This document shows, piece after piece, positions 27,396 through 36,568 of a stretch of 64,000 nucleotides of DNA. Under the pieces are notes generated by a model. The model worked only from the letters and a program-made list of their open reading frames with translations. It made no database searches and was not told the DNA's origin. The DNA lies in NCBI GenBank assembly GCA_963793095.1, contig CAWBYY010000008.1, forward strand, positions 20,118-84,117, written 5' to 3'. The stretch comes from CAVWDI01 sp963793095. Lineage in GTDB: Bacteria; Chloroflexota; Anaerolineae; Anaerolineales; UBA4823. The position numbers were made by a program, and so were the translations under genes. Within the stretch, counting starts at the first letter, position 1; every line of letters begins with the position of its first letter.

Positions 27396-27827
27396 ATGAT
27401 GGTGGAAATCCCTGATTCATTTCTTGATTTAATCAACGGTCCGATTTCCGCGGCTTTCACAACGGTGATGCCGGATGGGCAGCCGCAGACAACGGTAGTG
27501 TGGTGCAACTACGACGGCGAGTATATCCTGGTCAATACAATGAGCAGGTTTCAAAAAGCCAGGAATATGCGCCGAGACCCTAAAGTGACTCTGTTTGCTT
27601 ATGAAAGCAGGAATATGCTGCGTTATATCGAAGTGCGCGGGAGGGTGGTGGCGATGACCGAAGATGGAGCGCTCGAGCACCTGGACCAGCTGGCCGAGTT
27701 GTATGTTGGCAAGTCGCCTTATTTCGGGGAAGTAATCCCGGCTGAATGGAAGGATAAGGAAACCCCGGTGCTTTGTAAGATCAAACCGGTGAAGGTGGTC
27801 GCCAAGGATTTTTCGGAGGAGAAATAA
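27396..27827 (+). CDS. PPOX-class F420/FMN-dependent oxidoreductase
   Basis: 143 aa from ATG 27396, with AGGAGAAGA upstream. Conserved blocks are GPISAAFTTVMPDGQPQTTVVWCNYDGEYILVNT, MRRDPKVTLFAYESRNMLRYIEVRGRV and the trailing CKIKPVKVVAKDF. This fits the TIGR03618-type PPOX family with the split-barrel fold that binds FMN or F420. A paralogue lies 385 bases downstream at 28213. The region upstream shares the operon with the methyltransferase. Confidence 0.85.
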   Translation: MMVEIPDSFLDLINGPISAAFTTVMPDGQPQTTVVWCNYDGEYILVNTMSRFQKARNMRRDPKVTLFAYESRNMLRYIEVRGRVVAMTEDGALEHLDQLAELYVGKSPYFGEVIPAEWKDKETPVLCKIKPVKVVAKDFSEEK

Positions 27828-28212
27828 TTCCTCTATGTTATTCTGAAGCCGAAGGTTGAAGAATCTAAATTTTTTCGATGAATAAGTGTTAAATCTATAT
27901 TTTAACCAATGTAAAAAACCAATGATGCAATTTTTCAGGAGAAGTAAGTTTTAAATGGGATTTAAAAAAAGGAAATTGAGTTGATTGAATTAGTCAATTT
28001 GGAATGGGAAGATCTGAGTGATGAATGGCATTAGTAACGAGACTTCCTCGCTTGCCTTCGGCATGCTATGCAACGCTCAGAGTGATAAATGTTTGAGTGA
28101 AATAATGATGGAACAAAGCTTAGGCAGTAGTCTACCACTTATCCAAAAAATCGCTTTGTCGGCAAAAGCCTGCTCGCGATGACACAATAAATTATATGAG
28201 TGGAGAAAAACT
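27828..28212. other. Intergenic region with repeat fragments
   Basis: 385 bases, AT-rich, no supportable gene. REP-like fragments at about 27838 (TTATTCTGAAGCC) and 28042-28190 (GAGACTTCCTCGCTTGCC, CGGCATGCTATGCAACGC). Confidence 0.55.
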
Positions 28213-28634
28213 TTGTCAGTTAAGATACCTTCTTCCCACATTGATTTGATCGTAGAACCTATCTGCGCAGTATTGACCACCATGATGCCGGACGGGCAGC
28301 CGCAGTCAAGCCTGGTATGGTGTGATTATGATGGCGAACATGTGCGGGTGAACACTACCCGCGAAAGACAGAAAGGCAAGAACATGGCCAGGAATCCCAG
28401 GGTGTCCCTGCTCGTGATCGACATGCATGATTCCAGCCGCTGGATTGAAGTGCGGGGCGAGGTTAAGTAAGCGAGGAAGGCGCACTGGAGCACCTTGACG
28501 AAATTACCAGGCAATACACTAATCATCCATGCTATTATGGATACGTTTACCCGGAGGATCAAAGGGAGCAAGAGACACGCATAATCTGCAGAATAAAACC
28601 AGCCAAAATTAATCTGGATGCGATCCATAAATAA
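28213..28634 (+). CDS. Second PPOX-class oxidoreductase, frameshifted
   Basis: Starts at TTG 28213 (GGAG upstream) with PSSHIDLIVEPICAVLTTMMPDGQPQSSLVWCDYDGEHV and NMARNPRVSLLVIDMHDSSRWIEVRGEV, parallel to the paralogue at 27396. After GEVK a stop is met at 28468. In the next frame the protein continues EEGALEHLDEITRQYTNHPCYYGYVYPED and ends CRIKPAKINLDAIHK at 28634, exactly the family C-terminus. A single missing G at about 28466 would join the two. The paralogue is intact, so loss of function is possible but an error is equally likely. Confidence 0.75.
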
Positions 28635-28791
28635 TGTTACCTTATTCCACAAGAAGGGTGTCCATCCAATATCAATTTAAAGCTTCGTAATTCAAGTGAA
28701 AGTTACAATGTTAATTCCTGAACGTCCGCCAAATATTCTGCTATTGGAAAATGATCACAGAAAGTTTCATAATATATTGAGGAGGGGAAAA

Positions 28792-29529
28792 ATGAATTCT
28801 AAGGAAATTTTGGCGATTATTGTTCTTGTTTTCACCATATTTGCCTGCAGTTTACCTGATATGTCTTCATTGTTGCCACAATCCATTTCGGTATCGGGAA
28901 ACGCAATTACCAGGGAGGAAGCAATAACAGACTTCGACAGTGTCGATGTCAGCGCTTCATTCGAAGTTCAAATTCAACAGGCTGATGAATATCAAGTAAT
29001 TCTCCGTGTTGATGACAATTTAGAAGAGTATCTTCAGGTTGAAAAAGCCGGCAACACATTAAAAATTGGATTGAAACCAAATCTCTCTATCCAGGGCAGT
29101 GCTACATTGGAAGCAAAAATCATGATGCCGGAGTTGGTTGGAATAGACTTGAGCGGCGCAAGCAATGCCAATATTTCAGGTTTTTCATCCAGTCAAAACC
29201 TGGTTTTAGATCTGTCCGGCTCCAGTTCTCTGAAAGGGGATATTGAGGTAGGCGATGCCAGGATGGATATATCCGGAAGCAGTGATATCTATTTGTCAGG
29301 TACAGGCGGGAATCTGATCCTGGATGCCTCCGGCAGCAGCGAAGTTGACCTGAGTGAGTTTCAGGTCAAAGATGCCAACCTGGATGTAAGCGGGGCGAGT
29401 TCTGTAACTGTAAATTCGGGCGGTACTCTGAACGTGATCGCCAGCGGCGCGTCAGAAGTATTTTATCTGGGCGATCCAACTTTTGGCAGGGTTGACACCT
29501 CAGGCTCCTCAAATATCCAGGCAAGATAA
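28792..29529 (+). CDS. Lipoprotein with GIN/DUF2807 adhesin-type beta-helix domain
   Basis: 245 aa from ATG 28792, supported by GAGGAGGGG. Signal with lipobox IFACS near residue 20. The mature part is DUF2807: DFDSVDVSASFEVQIQQADEYQVILRVDDNL, then repeated beta-helix turns LDLSGSSSLKGDI, MDISGSSDIYLSG, LDASGSSEVDLSEF, LDVSGASSVTVNSG and VDTSGSSNIQA. Such proteins are exposed on the surface and are probably adhesins or binding proteins. It follows the frameshifted PPOX gene by 157 bases; the next gene (acyltransferase) is preceded by a palindrome. Confidence 0.82.
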   Translation: MNSKEILAIIVLVFTIFACSLPDMSSLLPQSISVSGNAITREEAITDFDSVDVSASFEVQIQQADEYQVILRVDDNLEEYLQVEKAGNTLKIGLKPNLSIQGSATLEAKIMMPELVGIDLSGASNANISGFSSSQNLVLDLSGSSSLKGDIEVGDARMDISGSSDIYLSGTGGNLILDASGSSEVDLSEFQVKDANLDVSGASSVTVNSGGTLNVIASGASEVFYLGDPTFGRVDTSGSSNIQAR

Positions 29530-29600
29530 TTATGTGATTTTCGATCATGCATGCATTGCAGAATATAGAAATTTTTATTTAATTCTTGCCGGTGAAATCT

Positions 29601-29621
29601 GCTTGTATCAACGATACAAGC
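29601..29621. promoter_or_regulatory. Perfect palindrome upstream of the acyltransferase
   Basis: GCTTGTATC - AAC - GATACAAGC: 9-base perfect arms with a 3-base centre, 59 bases before the ATG of the acyltransferase. The compact shape resembles operators of TetR/GntR-type dimers. No regulator gene lies nearby, so the binder is unknown. Confidence 0.5.
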
Positions 29622-29680
29622 GTTCCGTGATTATTTTGCCAACATGATCGAAACCAGATCAGTTGAAGGAGGAATGAACC

Positions 29681-30908
29681 ATGAAAGAACGCAGGTACGA
29701 TATAGACTGGCTGCGAGTAATAGCCATGCTGGCAATATTTTTTTATCACTGCGCCCGCTTTTTTGGCACAGAAGGCTGGCACCTAAAAAATACTGAACAG
29801 AATGAATTAATAGTGATCGTGAGGGCAGGTTTGATCTGGATGTGGGTAATGGAATTGTTTTTTGTGCTTTCAGGGGCGGGCGCTTGGTTTGCTTTGAAAT
29901 CAAGGGCGGGTGGAGAATTCCTGCTGGAAAGGGTAAAACGCTTGCTGGTGCCGCTGTATACAGTGGGTTTATTTATCCTTATCCCTCCCCAAGCTTATTT
30001 TGAAGCCGTAACCAATGGAGGATTTACCGGAAGTTTCCGGGATTTCCTGCCCCTGTATTATAAAAGCCTGCCAGCTGAAGTTATCGGTGTCGCCCTGAGC
30101 GATTTAAATGACCCCAGCTTCCTGGTGCCATTTACTTTTTCCGGGCACCTCTGGTTTCTCCAGTATCTTTTTCTTATCTCACTTTTAACACTTCCGCTGC
30201 TCCGGTATCTAAAATCTGAAAATGGTAAACGGTGGATCGACTATATCGCCGGCTGGATGGAAAGCTGGGGCGGAATATTCATGTTTGTGATCCCCCTTGC
30301 TGTAATCATGATTTGTTTCCGGTTCCTTTTCTCAGGCGGCAGAACCTGGGCTGATTTCCTGTGGTACGCGGTTTTTTTCGTGTTTGGCTATATCATGGTT
30401 GCCGACGAACGTTTCACCAACAGCATAAAAAGACACAGCTGGCTGTGCCTTGTTTTGTGGATTGCTGGCTTCGCGGGGATAAGTATTGTTGTATTGATTT
30501 TTGGTTACAACCCGTTTCCCGGAAATGAGCCGTTTTCAATGATTTATGTACTTTTCCAGATTTTGTGGAGTATTACCTGTTGGAGCGCAGTTGTTTTTAT
30601 GTTGAGTCTTGGTGCAAAATACTTGAATTTCACCAATAGAACCCTTGCATACGCCAATGAGGCTGTGCTACCGTTTTATCTGCTTCACCAGACTGTCATT
30701 CTTTGCATCGGCTGGTTCGTACTCCCATTGGCTAATGGGCATCCTGCCCAAGTACCTGATCATTGCTACCATTTCCTTTGTATTGATCATGGGGATTTAT
30801 GAATTGCTCATCAGACGCTGGAATGTCGTACGATTCTTCTTTGGCATGCGGCCACAAAAGAAGCCCCCAAAGGCACCTGAGCCCAGATTGGAAGGAAGAT
30901 CTACCTAA
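29681..30908 (+). CDS. Acyltransferase 3-type membrane protein, frameshifted near the C-terminus
   Basis: N-terminus MKERRYDIDWLRVIAMLAIFFYHCARFF is the family signature (RxxxxDxxRxxAMLxIxxxHxxR). About ten membrane helices follow. At 30737-30740 the run GGG (should be GG) puts the protein into a short dead frame ending at 30802; with one G less it continues LANGILPKYLIIATISFVLIMG and ends PRLEGRST at 30908. The family transfers acyl groups to sugars or envelope components (OatA/OpgC-like). The Shine-Dalgarno GGAGG is in place. Likely a sequencing error, since both halves are intact. Confidence 0.82.
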
Positions 30909-30958
30909 GAAAATTTTTATTAATTACCCAAAATAAATAAAATAATGGAGGAATATCG

Positions 30959-31645
30959 ATGCAAATAGAAATTTTATACCGACCAGCTTATTCTTTGGCG
31001 AGAATAAAGCTTACTGGTGGCGAAGAGGTAAAAGTCGAAGCAGGATCCATGGTCAGTATGTCGGGCGGGGTTACTCTAAAGACGGAGGCCACCGGAGGAT
31101 TGCTGAAGTCTCTCGGCAGGGCTTTTTTTGGAGGTGAGAGTTTCTTCCAGAACACCTACATGGCCCCAAGTAATGGTGGGGAGATTTCGGTCGCGCCCGC
31201 ACTACCCGGTGATGTCCTGGCTGTTGATCTCAGTCAGGAATCTTTGATGGTCCAATCCGGTTCCTACATGGCTTCTGAGATCGGCATCGAACTGGATACC
31301 CGCTGGTCCGGAGCGAAGACTTTTTTTGCATCCGAGGGCGCGATCATGCTGAGAACAAGGGGGACCGGCAAGATGGTGCTTTCTGCCTACGGCGCCATAC
31401 ACGAGATTTTACTTGAATACGGCCAGTCCTATACTGTCGATACCGGCCACCTGGTGGCTTTCACAGAAGGCATAGACTTTAAAGTCCGTAAAGTGGGCGG
31501 ATTAAAATCAACTCTTTTCAGCGGTGAAGGGTTGGTGGTCGACCTGACTGGACCGGGGAGAGTGTTACTGCAGACTCGTTCGACGGATCAATTTCTATCC
31601 TGGTTGATACCGCAATTGCCACATGCGGAAGACCAGACTCAATAA
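30959..31645 (+). CDS. AIM24/TIGR00266 family protein
   Basis: 228 aa. Starts MQIEILYRPAYSLARIKLTGGEEVKVEAGSMVSMSG, the TIGR00266 N-terminus, and continues GSYMASEIGIELDTRWSG, GKMVLSAYGAIHEILLEYGQSYTVDTGHLVAFTEG and LFSGEGLVVDLTGPGRVLLQTRS. These are tryptophan-RNA-binding attenuator-like beta barrels of unknown function; a mitochondrial member is AIM24. Start has GGAGG at 9 bases. It follows the acyltransferase by 50 bases and could be cotranscribed. Confidence 0.87.
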   Translation: MQIEILYRPAYSLARIKLTGGEEVKVEAGSMVSMSGGVTLKTEATGGLLKSLGRAFFGGESFFQNTYMAPSNGGEISVAPALPGDVLAVDLSQESLMVQSGSYMASEIGIELDTRWSGAKTFFASEGAIMLRTRGTGKMVLSAYGAIHEILLEYGQSYTVDTGHLVAFTEGIDFKVRKVGGLKSTLFSGEGLVVDLTGPGRVLLQTRSTDQFLSWLIPQLPHAEDQTQ

Positions 31646-31714
31646 TAAGTTGTTCCCCGCTACAATAACCTGTTATTACAGATTTGTGATATCTACCATG
31701 TTGAAGCCGGAATA

Positions 31715-32539
31715 TCAATCAACCAGCATCACCCAGACGTCCACCGGTTGGCTCTTGCCTTTTAACTCCAGGGTTCGTTTTTGGAGCCGGCCGGGGTCGA
31801 TTCCGGCGGAAGAAAGGGCAGATTCGCTGACCAGTATCTCGCCTTCACCTGCGCTGGAAGAAAGACGGGCGGCGGTGTTGGGCACGTCGCCCAGGACAGT
31901 GATATCGGCTGTGCCTTCTTCTGAACCGAGCGCACCGACGAATGCTACTCCAGTGTGCACTCCCGCGCCCAGAGGGATCCAGGGACCGTCCGGGCTGCTG
32001 TAGCCCGCATCGCTAAGAATCTGGCGGCCTGCTTCAACTGCCCGGCGAGCGTGATGCTCCCCGGCGAAACCGGGCACATACATCCCGGCTGCCTGGTCGC
32101 CGATGATTTTATCGATCAGGGCATCGGTATGGACCATAACATGGGTGGCGGTCCGGTAAAAACGGTTTATTAACCGGCTGTACTCGCTTGTGCTCATGCC
32201 TTCCGCAAGGGAGGTCGAGCCGCGCACATCAACAAACAACAGGGAGAGTTCAACCTCTGCCCCGCCCTGGTATTCCCGGGCGAACACCTCGCACACGTTA
32301 CACAACTGGGGATTCAAATTTGAAGGTTTTTTTCCGTACAGCATGCTTACAACCCGGCTGCCGGCGCCCTGAAACGGTGCGTAGCAGTTCTTGCAGCGCG
32401 GTGATCCTGGCAGCATCCGGAAGAACTTTCGCTGGCGGGTTTCCTTAACAAATTCTCCGGTTGTCAGGTATTTGCGCCAGAATTCTTCCACCATTGTTTC
32501 ATTTAAAGTTGAATCTGTTGACATTGGCTGCTTCTCCAT
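31715..32539 (-). CDS. Class III nucleotidyl cyclase with N-terminal four-Cys domain
   Basis: 274 aa. N-terminal 90 residues hold two CxxC pairs (RCKNCYAPF and LCNVCEVF), suggesting a small metal-binding domain. The cyclase domain has LLFVDVRGSTSLAEGM (first metal Asp), KIIGDQAAGMYVPGF (family GDG/GDE replaced by GDQ), LGAGVHTGVAFVGALG and ITVLGDVPNTAARLSS. Transition-state Asn/Arg residues are in the last block. The product is not predictable (cAMP or cGMP) and the second metal Asp is retained in GDQ. Start at 32539; an alternative ATG lies five codons later. Convergent with the AIM24 gene. Confidence 0.85.
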   Translation of the reverse strand: MEKQPMSTDSTLNETMVEEFWRKYLTTGEFVKETRQRKFFRMLPGSPRCKNCYAPFQGAGSRVVSMLYGKKPSNLNPQLCNVCEVFAREYQGGAEVELSLLFVDVRGSTSLAEGMSTSEYSRLINRFYRTATHVMVHTDALIDKIIGDQAAGMYVPGFAGEHHARRAVEAGRQILSDAGYSSPDGPWIPLGAGVHTGVAFVGALGSEEGTADITVLGDVPNTAARLSSSAGEGEILVSESALSSAGIDPGRLQKRTLELKGKSQPVDVWVMLVD

Positions 32540-32722
32540 ACTGCCTGAAATATCGTTTTTTTGTTTTCAGGCTTATATGATAATTATAACCTGACATATC
32601 CAAAATCTTTGTCCAATAACTTTCTGGAAGTTTTGGTGTTAAAGTAATTATGAAAATCCCTAGAGTAAAGGGTAATAAATTCATATTTAATACAGTTTCT
32701 TAGATTTGAAAAGGAGCAAATT

Positions 32723-33295
32723 ATGTTAATGGATAGAATTATTGGAGCTTTTACTTTTCGTAAAGGGGTGTACGCCGAGGTCGAAAATGACGCCAGTTTC
32801 ACGTCGACCGCCTGGTTGATCGTAGCGGTTGTGGCGATTCTCAACCAGATTGGAACAAATGCCTCAACCAATGTGCTCGGCTGGTTGGGAGGAGCCGTCG
32901 TTGGAACCCTCTTTGCAGTAGCCGGGTTTGCGGTAGGTGCCTGGGTAATTAATTGGGTAGGACGGGCGGTATTCCATGCCGATGTGACGTTTGAGGAGAT
33001 GGTGCGTACGCTTGGTCTGGCTTACGTCTGGAATGTAATCGGTTTCCTGGGCATTTTTGTAGGGTTTATTCCGGCTTTGGGCTGTTTGTTAGGGCCGATT
33101 ATGGTTCTTGCGGTGATCGCCCTGATTGTGGCCTGGTTCATTGCGGCAAAGGAAGCCCTTGATCTAGAGTGGCTCCAGACAATTGTCACTGTCGTGCTGG
33201 GATGGATTGCCCTGGTTGTTATCGCAATGATCGGCGGAGCAATTCTGGCGATGCTGGGTTGGGGAGCAGGCCAGATCGGAGGTCTTTTTGGTTGA
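32723..33295 (+). CDS. Yip1 family membrane protein
   Basis: 190 aa with five hydrophobic helices. The start MLMDRIIGAFTFRKGVYAEVENDASFT and the helix-loop VAILNQIGTNAST, WVGRAVFHADVTFEEMVRTLGLAYVWNVIGFLG match the Yip1-type domain also seen at the C-terminus of the fusion at 20414. Role unknown; often found near envelope genes. AAGGAG precedes the ATG. The gene 29 bases downstream is on the same strand. Confidence 0.8.
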   Translation: MLMDRIIGAFTFRKGVYAEVENDASFTSTAWLIVAVVAILNQIGTNASTNVLGWLGGAVVGTLFAVAGFAVGAWVINWVGRAVFHADVTFEEMVRTLGLAYVWNVIGFLGIFVGFIPALGCLLGPIMVLAVIALIVAWFIAAKEALDLEWLQTIVTVVLGWIALVVIAMIGGAILAMLGWGAGQIGGLFG

Positions 33296-33323
33296 TAAAT
33301 GGAGATAATTATTTCTGATTAAA

Positions 33324-34196
33324 GTGGAACGCGATCTGTTTTATATAATCTCCCTACCGGAGCGCGCCCTGCGCGCTTCGGCTGTTTTTCTGGGAGGTTC
33401 TATCTACGAAACAACCGAGACGCTGATACCGGAGTGGGTTCGTGAAACGCGTCTGTACCAGGCAATTGTTGCAGGATTACTTAGAATCACTATTGAATTG
33501 GTCGGAGGCGCAAAAGGTCTGCTTCCCGATCATGAGGTTGAGGTCCGGGAATTTGCCCTGCGCAAAGCAGCTGGAACCGGGATTGAGATGGCAGGTTTTT
33601 TGACGGTCGGCTGGTCGCCTTTGTGGCTGTTCGCTGTGGCAGCGGACATGACGGGAGGTGTGCGGACTTACTTAGATGCATTGGTTGAACAGCTAAAGCT
33701 GGACGGTATGCTGCTGGAGGATGCAGAGATTAATTCGACCAAAGAACTGTTGGATGCCTTTGAAGGGGCAACAGACCTTGTTGCAGAAAACATTGATATC
33801 CCCCCATTAACAATAAGGGAACTGCAGTCTGCCTGGCAGAAGTTAAAATTGAATGTTCATGATCTTCCGGATCCTGACCGGCTGAACCGGATTTACCAGG
33901 AGTTGAGGCAGACGGCGGATCGGGGAGATTCTTCCTTGGGAGATCTATCGAAATTACTGGCGTTCAGCGCCATCCGGGCAGGAATTCAGATTGGCAATGT
34001 TCACATCTTTGATTTTTACCGATCCGCTCTGCGAGAGATTGAGGATGAAGGTCTGCATCTTTATACCAAGCGGTTGTCCAGGCCTTACCTGGCAGCAGCA
34101 AGGGCTCATTTTGACCCGGAGCAGATCACATATACACAGCGCCTTCTGCCGCATGGAAGAACGAAGTGTAAAAATCAAGTTGTTGATTCAGATTGA
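33324..34196 (+). CDS. Hypothetical protein, possible EcsC-like membrane-associated
   Basis: 290 aa, GTG start. I do not recognise the family with certainty. Visible: an amphipathic N-terminus (ISLPERALRASAVFLGGSIYETTETLIPEWVRE), two hydrophobic stretches (AGTGIEMAGFLTVGW and PLWLFAVAADMTGG) and a C-terminal helical part with a repeated feature RAGIQIGNVHIFDFYRSALREIEDE. The early layout weakly resembles EcsC proteins. It is probably cotranscribed with the Yip1 gene upstream (28-base gap). Confidence 0.55.
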   Translation: MERDLFYIISLPERALRASAVFLGGSIYETTETLIPEWVRETRLYQAIVAGLLRITIELVGGAKGLLPDHEVEVREFALRKAAGTGIEMAGFLTVGWSPLWLFAVAADMTGGVRTYLDALVEQLKLDGMLLEDAEINSTKELLDAFEGATDLVAENIDIPPLTIRELQSAWQKLKLNVHDLPDPDRLNRIYQELRQTADRGDSSLGDLSKLLAFSAIRAGIQIGNVHIFDFYRSALREIEDEGLHLYTKRLSRPYLAAARAHFDPEQITYTQRLLPHGRTKCKNQVVDSD

Positions 34197-34238
34197 AAAC
34201 CTTTTAAAAATCAAATGAGAGAGAGTAAAGGAGAAGCG

Positions 34239-35126
34239 ATGGAATCCGAACACGGAGATTTATCTTTTTTTGTATCCCAGTTGTACGCATTGGCTGCCAA
34301 GCTGGAGGGTGAAGGCCAGTATAATCTGGCAAAGCTGGAGCGCTGCGCCGCGGATGCCATCTGCCGCCAGGCGGCATACGGACTGGAAATGCCATCAAAC
34401 CGGGAGGAACTGGCGGCTGAGGTAAAGAATTCTGCCGGCGCCATATCTGAACTCAATACCAGCCCGGAGCTGGTGGAAGCGATCCTGCACGGTGCTGAGA
34501 TCATGGCTGACGGACAGCTTCCTTTTATCGATGTGGCTCCGAACCCGTATTTATGCCGCTACTGCGGGTATGTGACCCTGACCAGGCCGGCGGTAAACTG
34601 CCCGAACTGCAGCGCCCGCCCGGATACATTTAAGCTGTTCAACCCGGTGTACTGGCTGGACAGGTTCGACCCGTTTGAAGTCATGATCCGGCTGGAACAA
34701 ACCCCGGCAGACCTGGCGGTGCTGCTGGATGGGTTGTCGGAAGACCAAATGAGCCGGATTCCACAGGAAGACGGGTGGAACGTGCGCAACGCCGTGTCCC
34801 ACCTGAGGGATGCCCAGGGCGTACTGGAATTCCGGGTAAAGCTGATGCTGGAGCAGGATAACCCCAGGCTCGAGTCAAAGGCGGTGTTCGAGTGGGCTGC
34901 GGATGAGGCTGACCGCCCTGCATCTGTTGAAGAGATATTCAGGACATACCGGGATTCTCGCCTGAAAACTATTGCGATCCTGGAGGAACTGCCGCTGGCT
35001 GAGTGGTGGCGAAAAGGGCAGCACGAGGAGTTTGGCGAGGTGACCATCACCCAGCAGGCCAGTTATTTCGCGGCACACGAGCTGACCCATTTCCCGCAAA
35101 TTGAAAAGCTGGTCGATAATCTGTAA
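34239..35126 (+). CDS. DinB-like protein with rubrerythrin/zinc-ribbon N-terminus
   Basis: 295 aa from ATG 34239 (AAGGAG upstream). Residues 1-100 are helical; CRYCGYVTLTRPAVNCPNCSA is a rubredoxin-type four-Cys metal site. From about 150 the DinB/YfiT fold: NVRNAVSHLRDAQGVLEFRVKLML with one metal His and the terminal ASYFAAHELTHFPQIEKLVDNL giving the other two. DinB proteins are metal-dependent transferases (thiol or mycothiol-like) with unknown partners. Gap of 42 bases to the previous gene. Confidence 0.82.
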   Translation: MESEHGDLSFFVSQLYALAAKLEGEGQYNLAKLERCAADAICRQAAYGLEMPSNREELAAEVKNSAGAISELNTSPELVEAILHGAEIMADGQLPFIDVAPNPYLCRYCGYVTLTRPAVNCPNCSARPDTFKLFNPVYWLDRFDPFEVMIRLEQTPADLAVLLDGLSEDQMSRIPQEDGWNVRNAVSHLRDAQGVLEFRVKLMLEQDNPRLESKAVFEWAADEADRPASVEEIFRTYRDSRLKTIAILEELPLAEWWRKGQHEEFGEVTITQQASYFAAHELTHFPQIEKLVDNL

Positions 35127-35150
35127 ACAATATCCGGGAGGCGTTAGATT

Positions 35151-35918
35151 ATGAAGAACAGGGTGATCGTATCGCCGTTTTTCCTGGACGAGCCGGAGCC
35201 GGAGCTGGAAGCGCTGGCGGGGGCGGACTGGTATTTGAATAAACCGGAACTGCCGGCAGGTGACAGGATGCACCGGATGGCGACCCTGCACCAGGGCATC
35301 GCCAATTTTACAGAGATGGCGCTGGCGGCGGGTGAGAGACCGGTCAGCTATGCAGGAGACTGCTGCGCGGTGATCGGGGTGCAGGCCGGATTACAAAGGG
35401 CTGGGCTCGAGACCACCTTATTATGGCTGGACGCCCACGGGGATTTTAACACCTGGGAGACCAGCCCGAGCGGATTTCTGGGCGGCATGCCGCTGGCGAT
35501 GATCGCCGGCAGGGGTGAATTGACTCTGCTTGATGCGCTGGAAATGCAGCCCCTGGCAGAGGAAAGGGTGATCCTATGCGATGCCCGTGATCTCGATCCA
35601 GGAGAAAAAGAAGCCGTAGCCCGATCGAATATCCTGCACCTGAGAGACCCGGTGTCGCTGCTGGAGGATGACCTGCCGGAGGGCCCCCTGTACGTGCATT
35701 TTGATGTGGACATCCTCGATCCGGGTGAAGCGCCGGCGGTCAGCTATCCCGCCCCGGGCGGGCCTTCAGCAGGTGAACTGGAACGGATTTTCAGACGCCT
35801 GGCGAAGAGCGGGCAGGTTGCCGCCGCCTCGATTTCATCCTGGAATCCAGAACTGGACGGGGACCTGTCCACCCGGAAATTGTGTGTTCGCCTGTTTAAT
35901 ATCCTGGTGGGCGGTTGA
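35151..35918 (+). CDS. Arginase-family ureohydrolase with altered first metal-binding motif
   Basis: 255 aa. Metal motifs DAHGDFNT and HFDVDILDP are as in ureohydrolases (arginase, agmatinase, formiminoglutamase). The usual first motif GGDHS/GGNHS is here YAGDCCAVIGV, so the His that coordinates one Mn is replaced by Cys. This may indicate altered metal use or a non-arginase substrate. It follows the DinB gene by 24 bases, likely operon. A ribosome site CGGGAGG precedes the ATG. Confidence 0.82.
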   Translation: MKNRVIVSPFFLDEPEPELEALAGADWYLNKPELPAGDRMHRMATLHQGIANFTEMALAAGERPVSYAGDCCAVIGVQAGLQRAGLETTLLWLDAHGDFNTWETSPSGFLGGMPLAMIAGRGELTLLDALEMQPLAEERVILCDARDLDPGEKEAVARSNILHLRDPVSLLEDDLPEGPLYVHFDVDILDPGEAPAVSYPAPGGPSAGELERIFRRLAKSGQVAAASISSWNPELDGDLSTRKLCVRLFNILVGG

Positions 35919-36102
35919 GGGTTTTTTCGTATCTGCTGGCAAAACCCGGACAATTGGGATGGAGTCTCGTTTGACATGCAATTTATTTGTTGTTAGAATT
36001 TTTCAGGCGGTGCCAATGCGCCGGCAATACCCTCCGGACTATGCCGGTTTATACCCCCTGTCAGGGGAAGTGTAATGTAATTCTAATAAAAGGAAAAGAA
36101 CT

Positions 36103-36312
36103 GTGGAAGAAAGAGAAGTCGGAATTGTAAAATGGTTCAGCGATTCTAAGGGCTACGGATTTATAACACGCGAGAGCGGTGAGGATCTGTTTGTCCATTA
36201 CACTGAAATTACGGGAGAAGGATTTCGAACGCTTGAAGAAGGCCAGAGAGTGGAATACTCTGTTGAGGAGACCGAAAAAGGGCTGCAGGCAAGCAGAGTG
36301 ATGGCGTTGTAA
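36103..36312 (+). CDS. Cold shock protein, CspA family
   Basis: 69 aa from GTG. KWFSDSKGYGFITRE holds RNP1 (KGYGFI) and DLFVHYTEI is RNP2. A single-stranded nucleic acid binding OB-fold. Short for the family but complete; the basic C-terminus ends GLQASRVMAL. Ribosome site AAAGGAAAAG. A terminator follows. Confidence 0.92.
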   Translation: MEEREVGIVKWFSDSKGYGFITRESGEDLFVHYTEITGEGFRTLEEGQRVEYSVEETEKGLQASRVMAL

Positions 36313-36338
36313 TTAGATTTTGCTAAAAATTATCGACC

Positions 36339-36373
36339 AAAAAATCCCTCCCAATTGTTTGGGTGGGATTTTT
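36339..36373 (+). terminator. Terminator after the cold shock gene
   Basis: Stem AAATCCC(T)CCCAA / TTTGGG(T)GGGATTT with one central T-T mismatch, preceded by an A-run and ending in a T-run. It is 27 bases after the stop. Confidence 0.75.
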
Positions 36374-36568
36374 GAATTTAATCCGCCTGGATCCGGGAAG
36401 AATTCCGCCACCAAAATCACCCCTGGATTCAGGTCCTGAAAACCAGGCAGATTTTCTCTCTACAGGGGGAGATAACCAGAAAAATTACTATTCCCGTTAA
36501 CCGGACCGCAAATAATGACAGAAAACGGCAGGTTGGATTTGATTAACCCCGATCCCCGGATAATCCTA

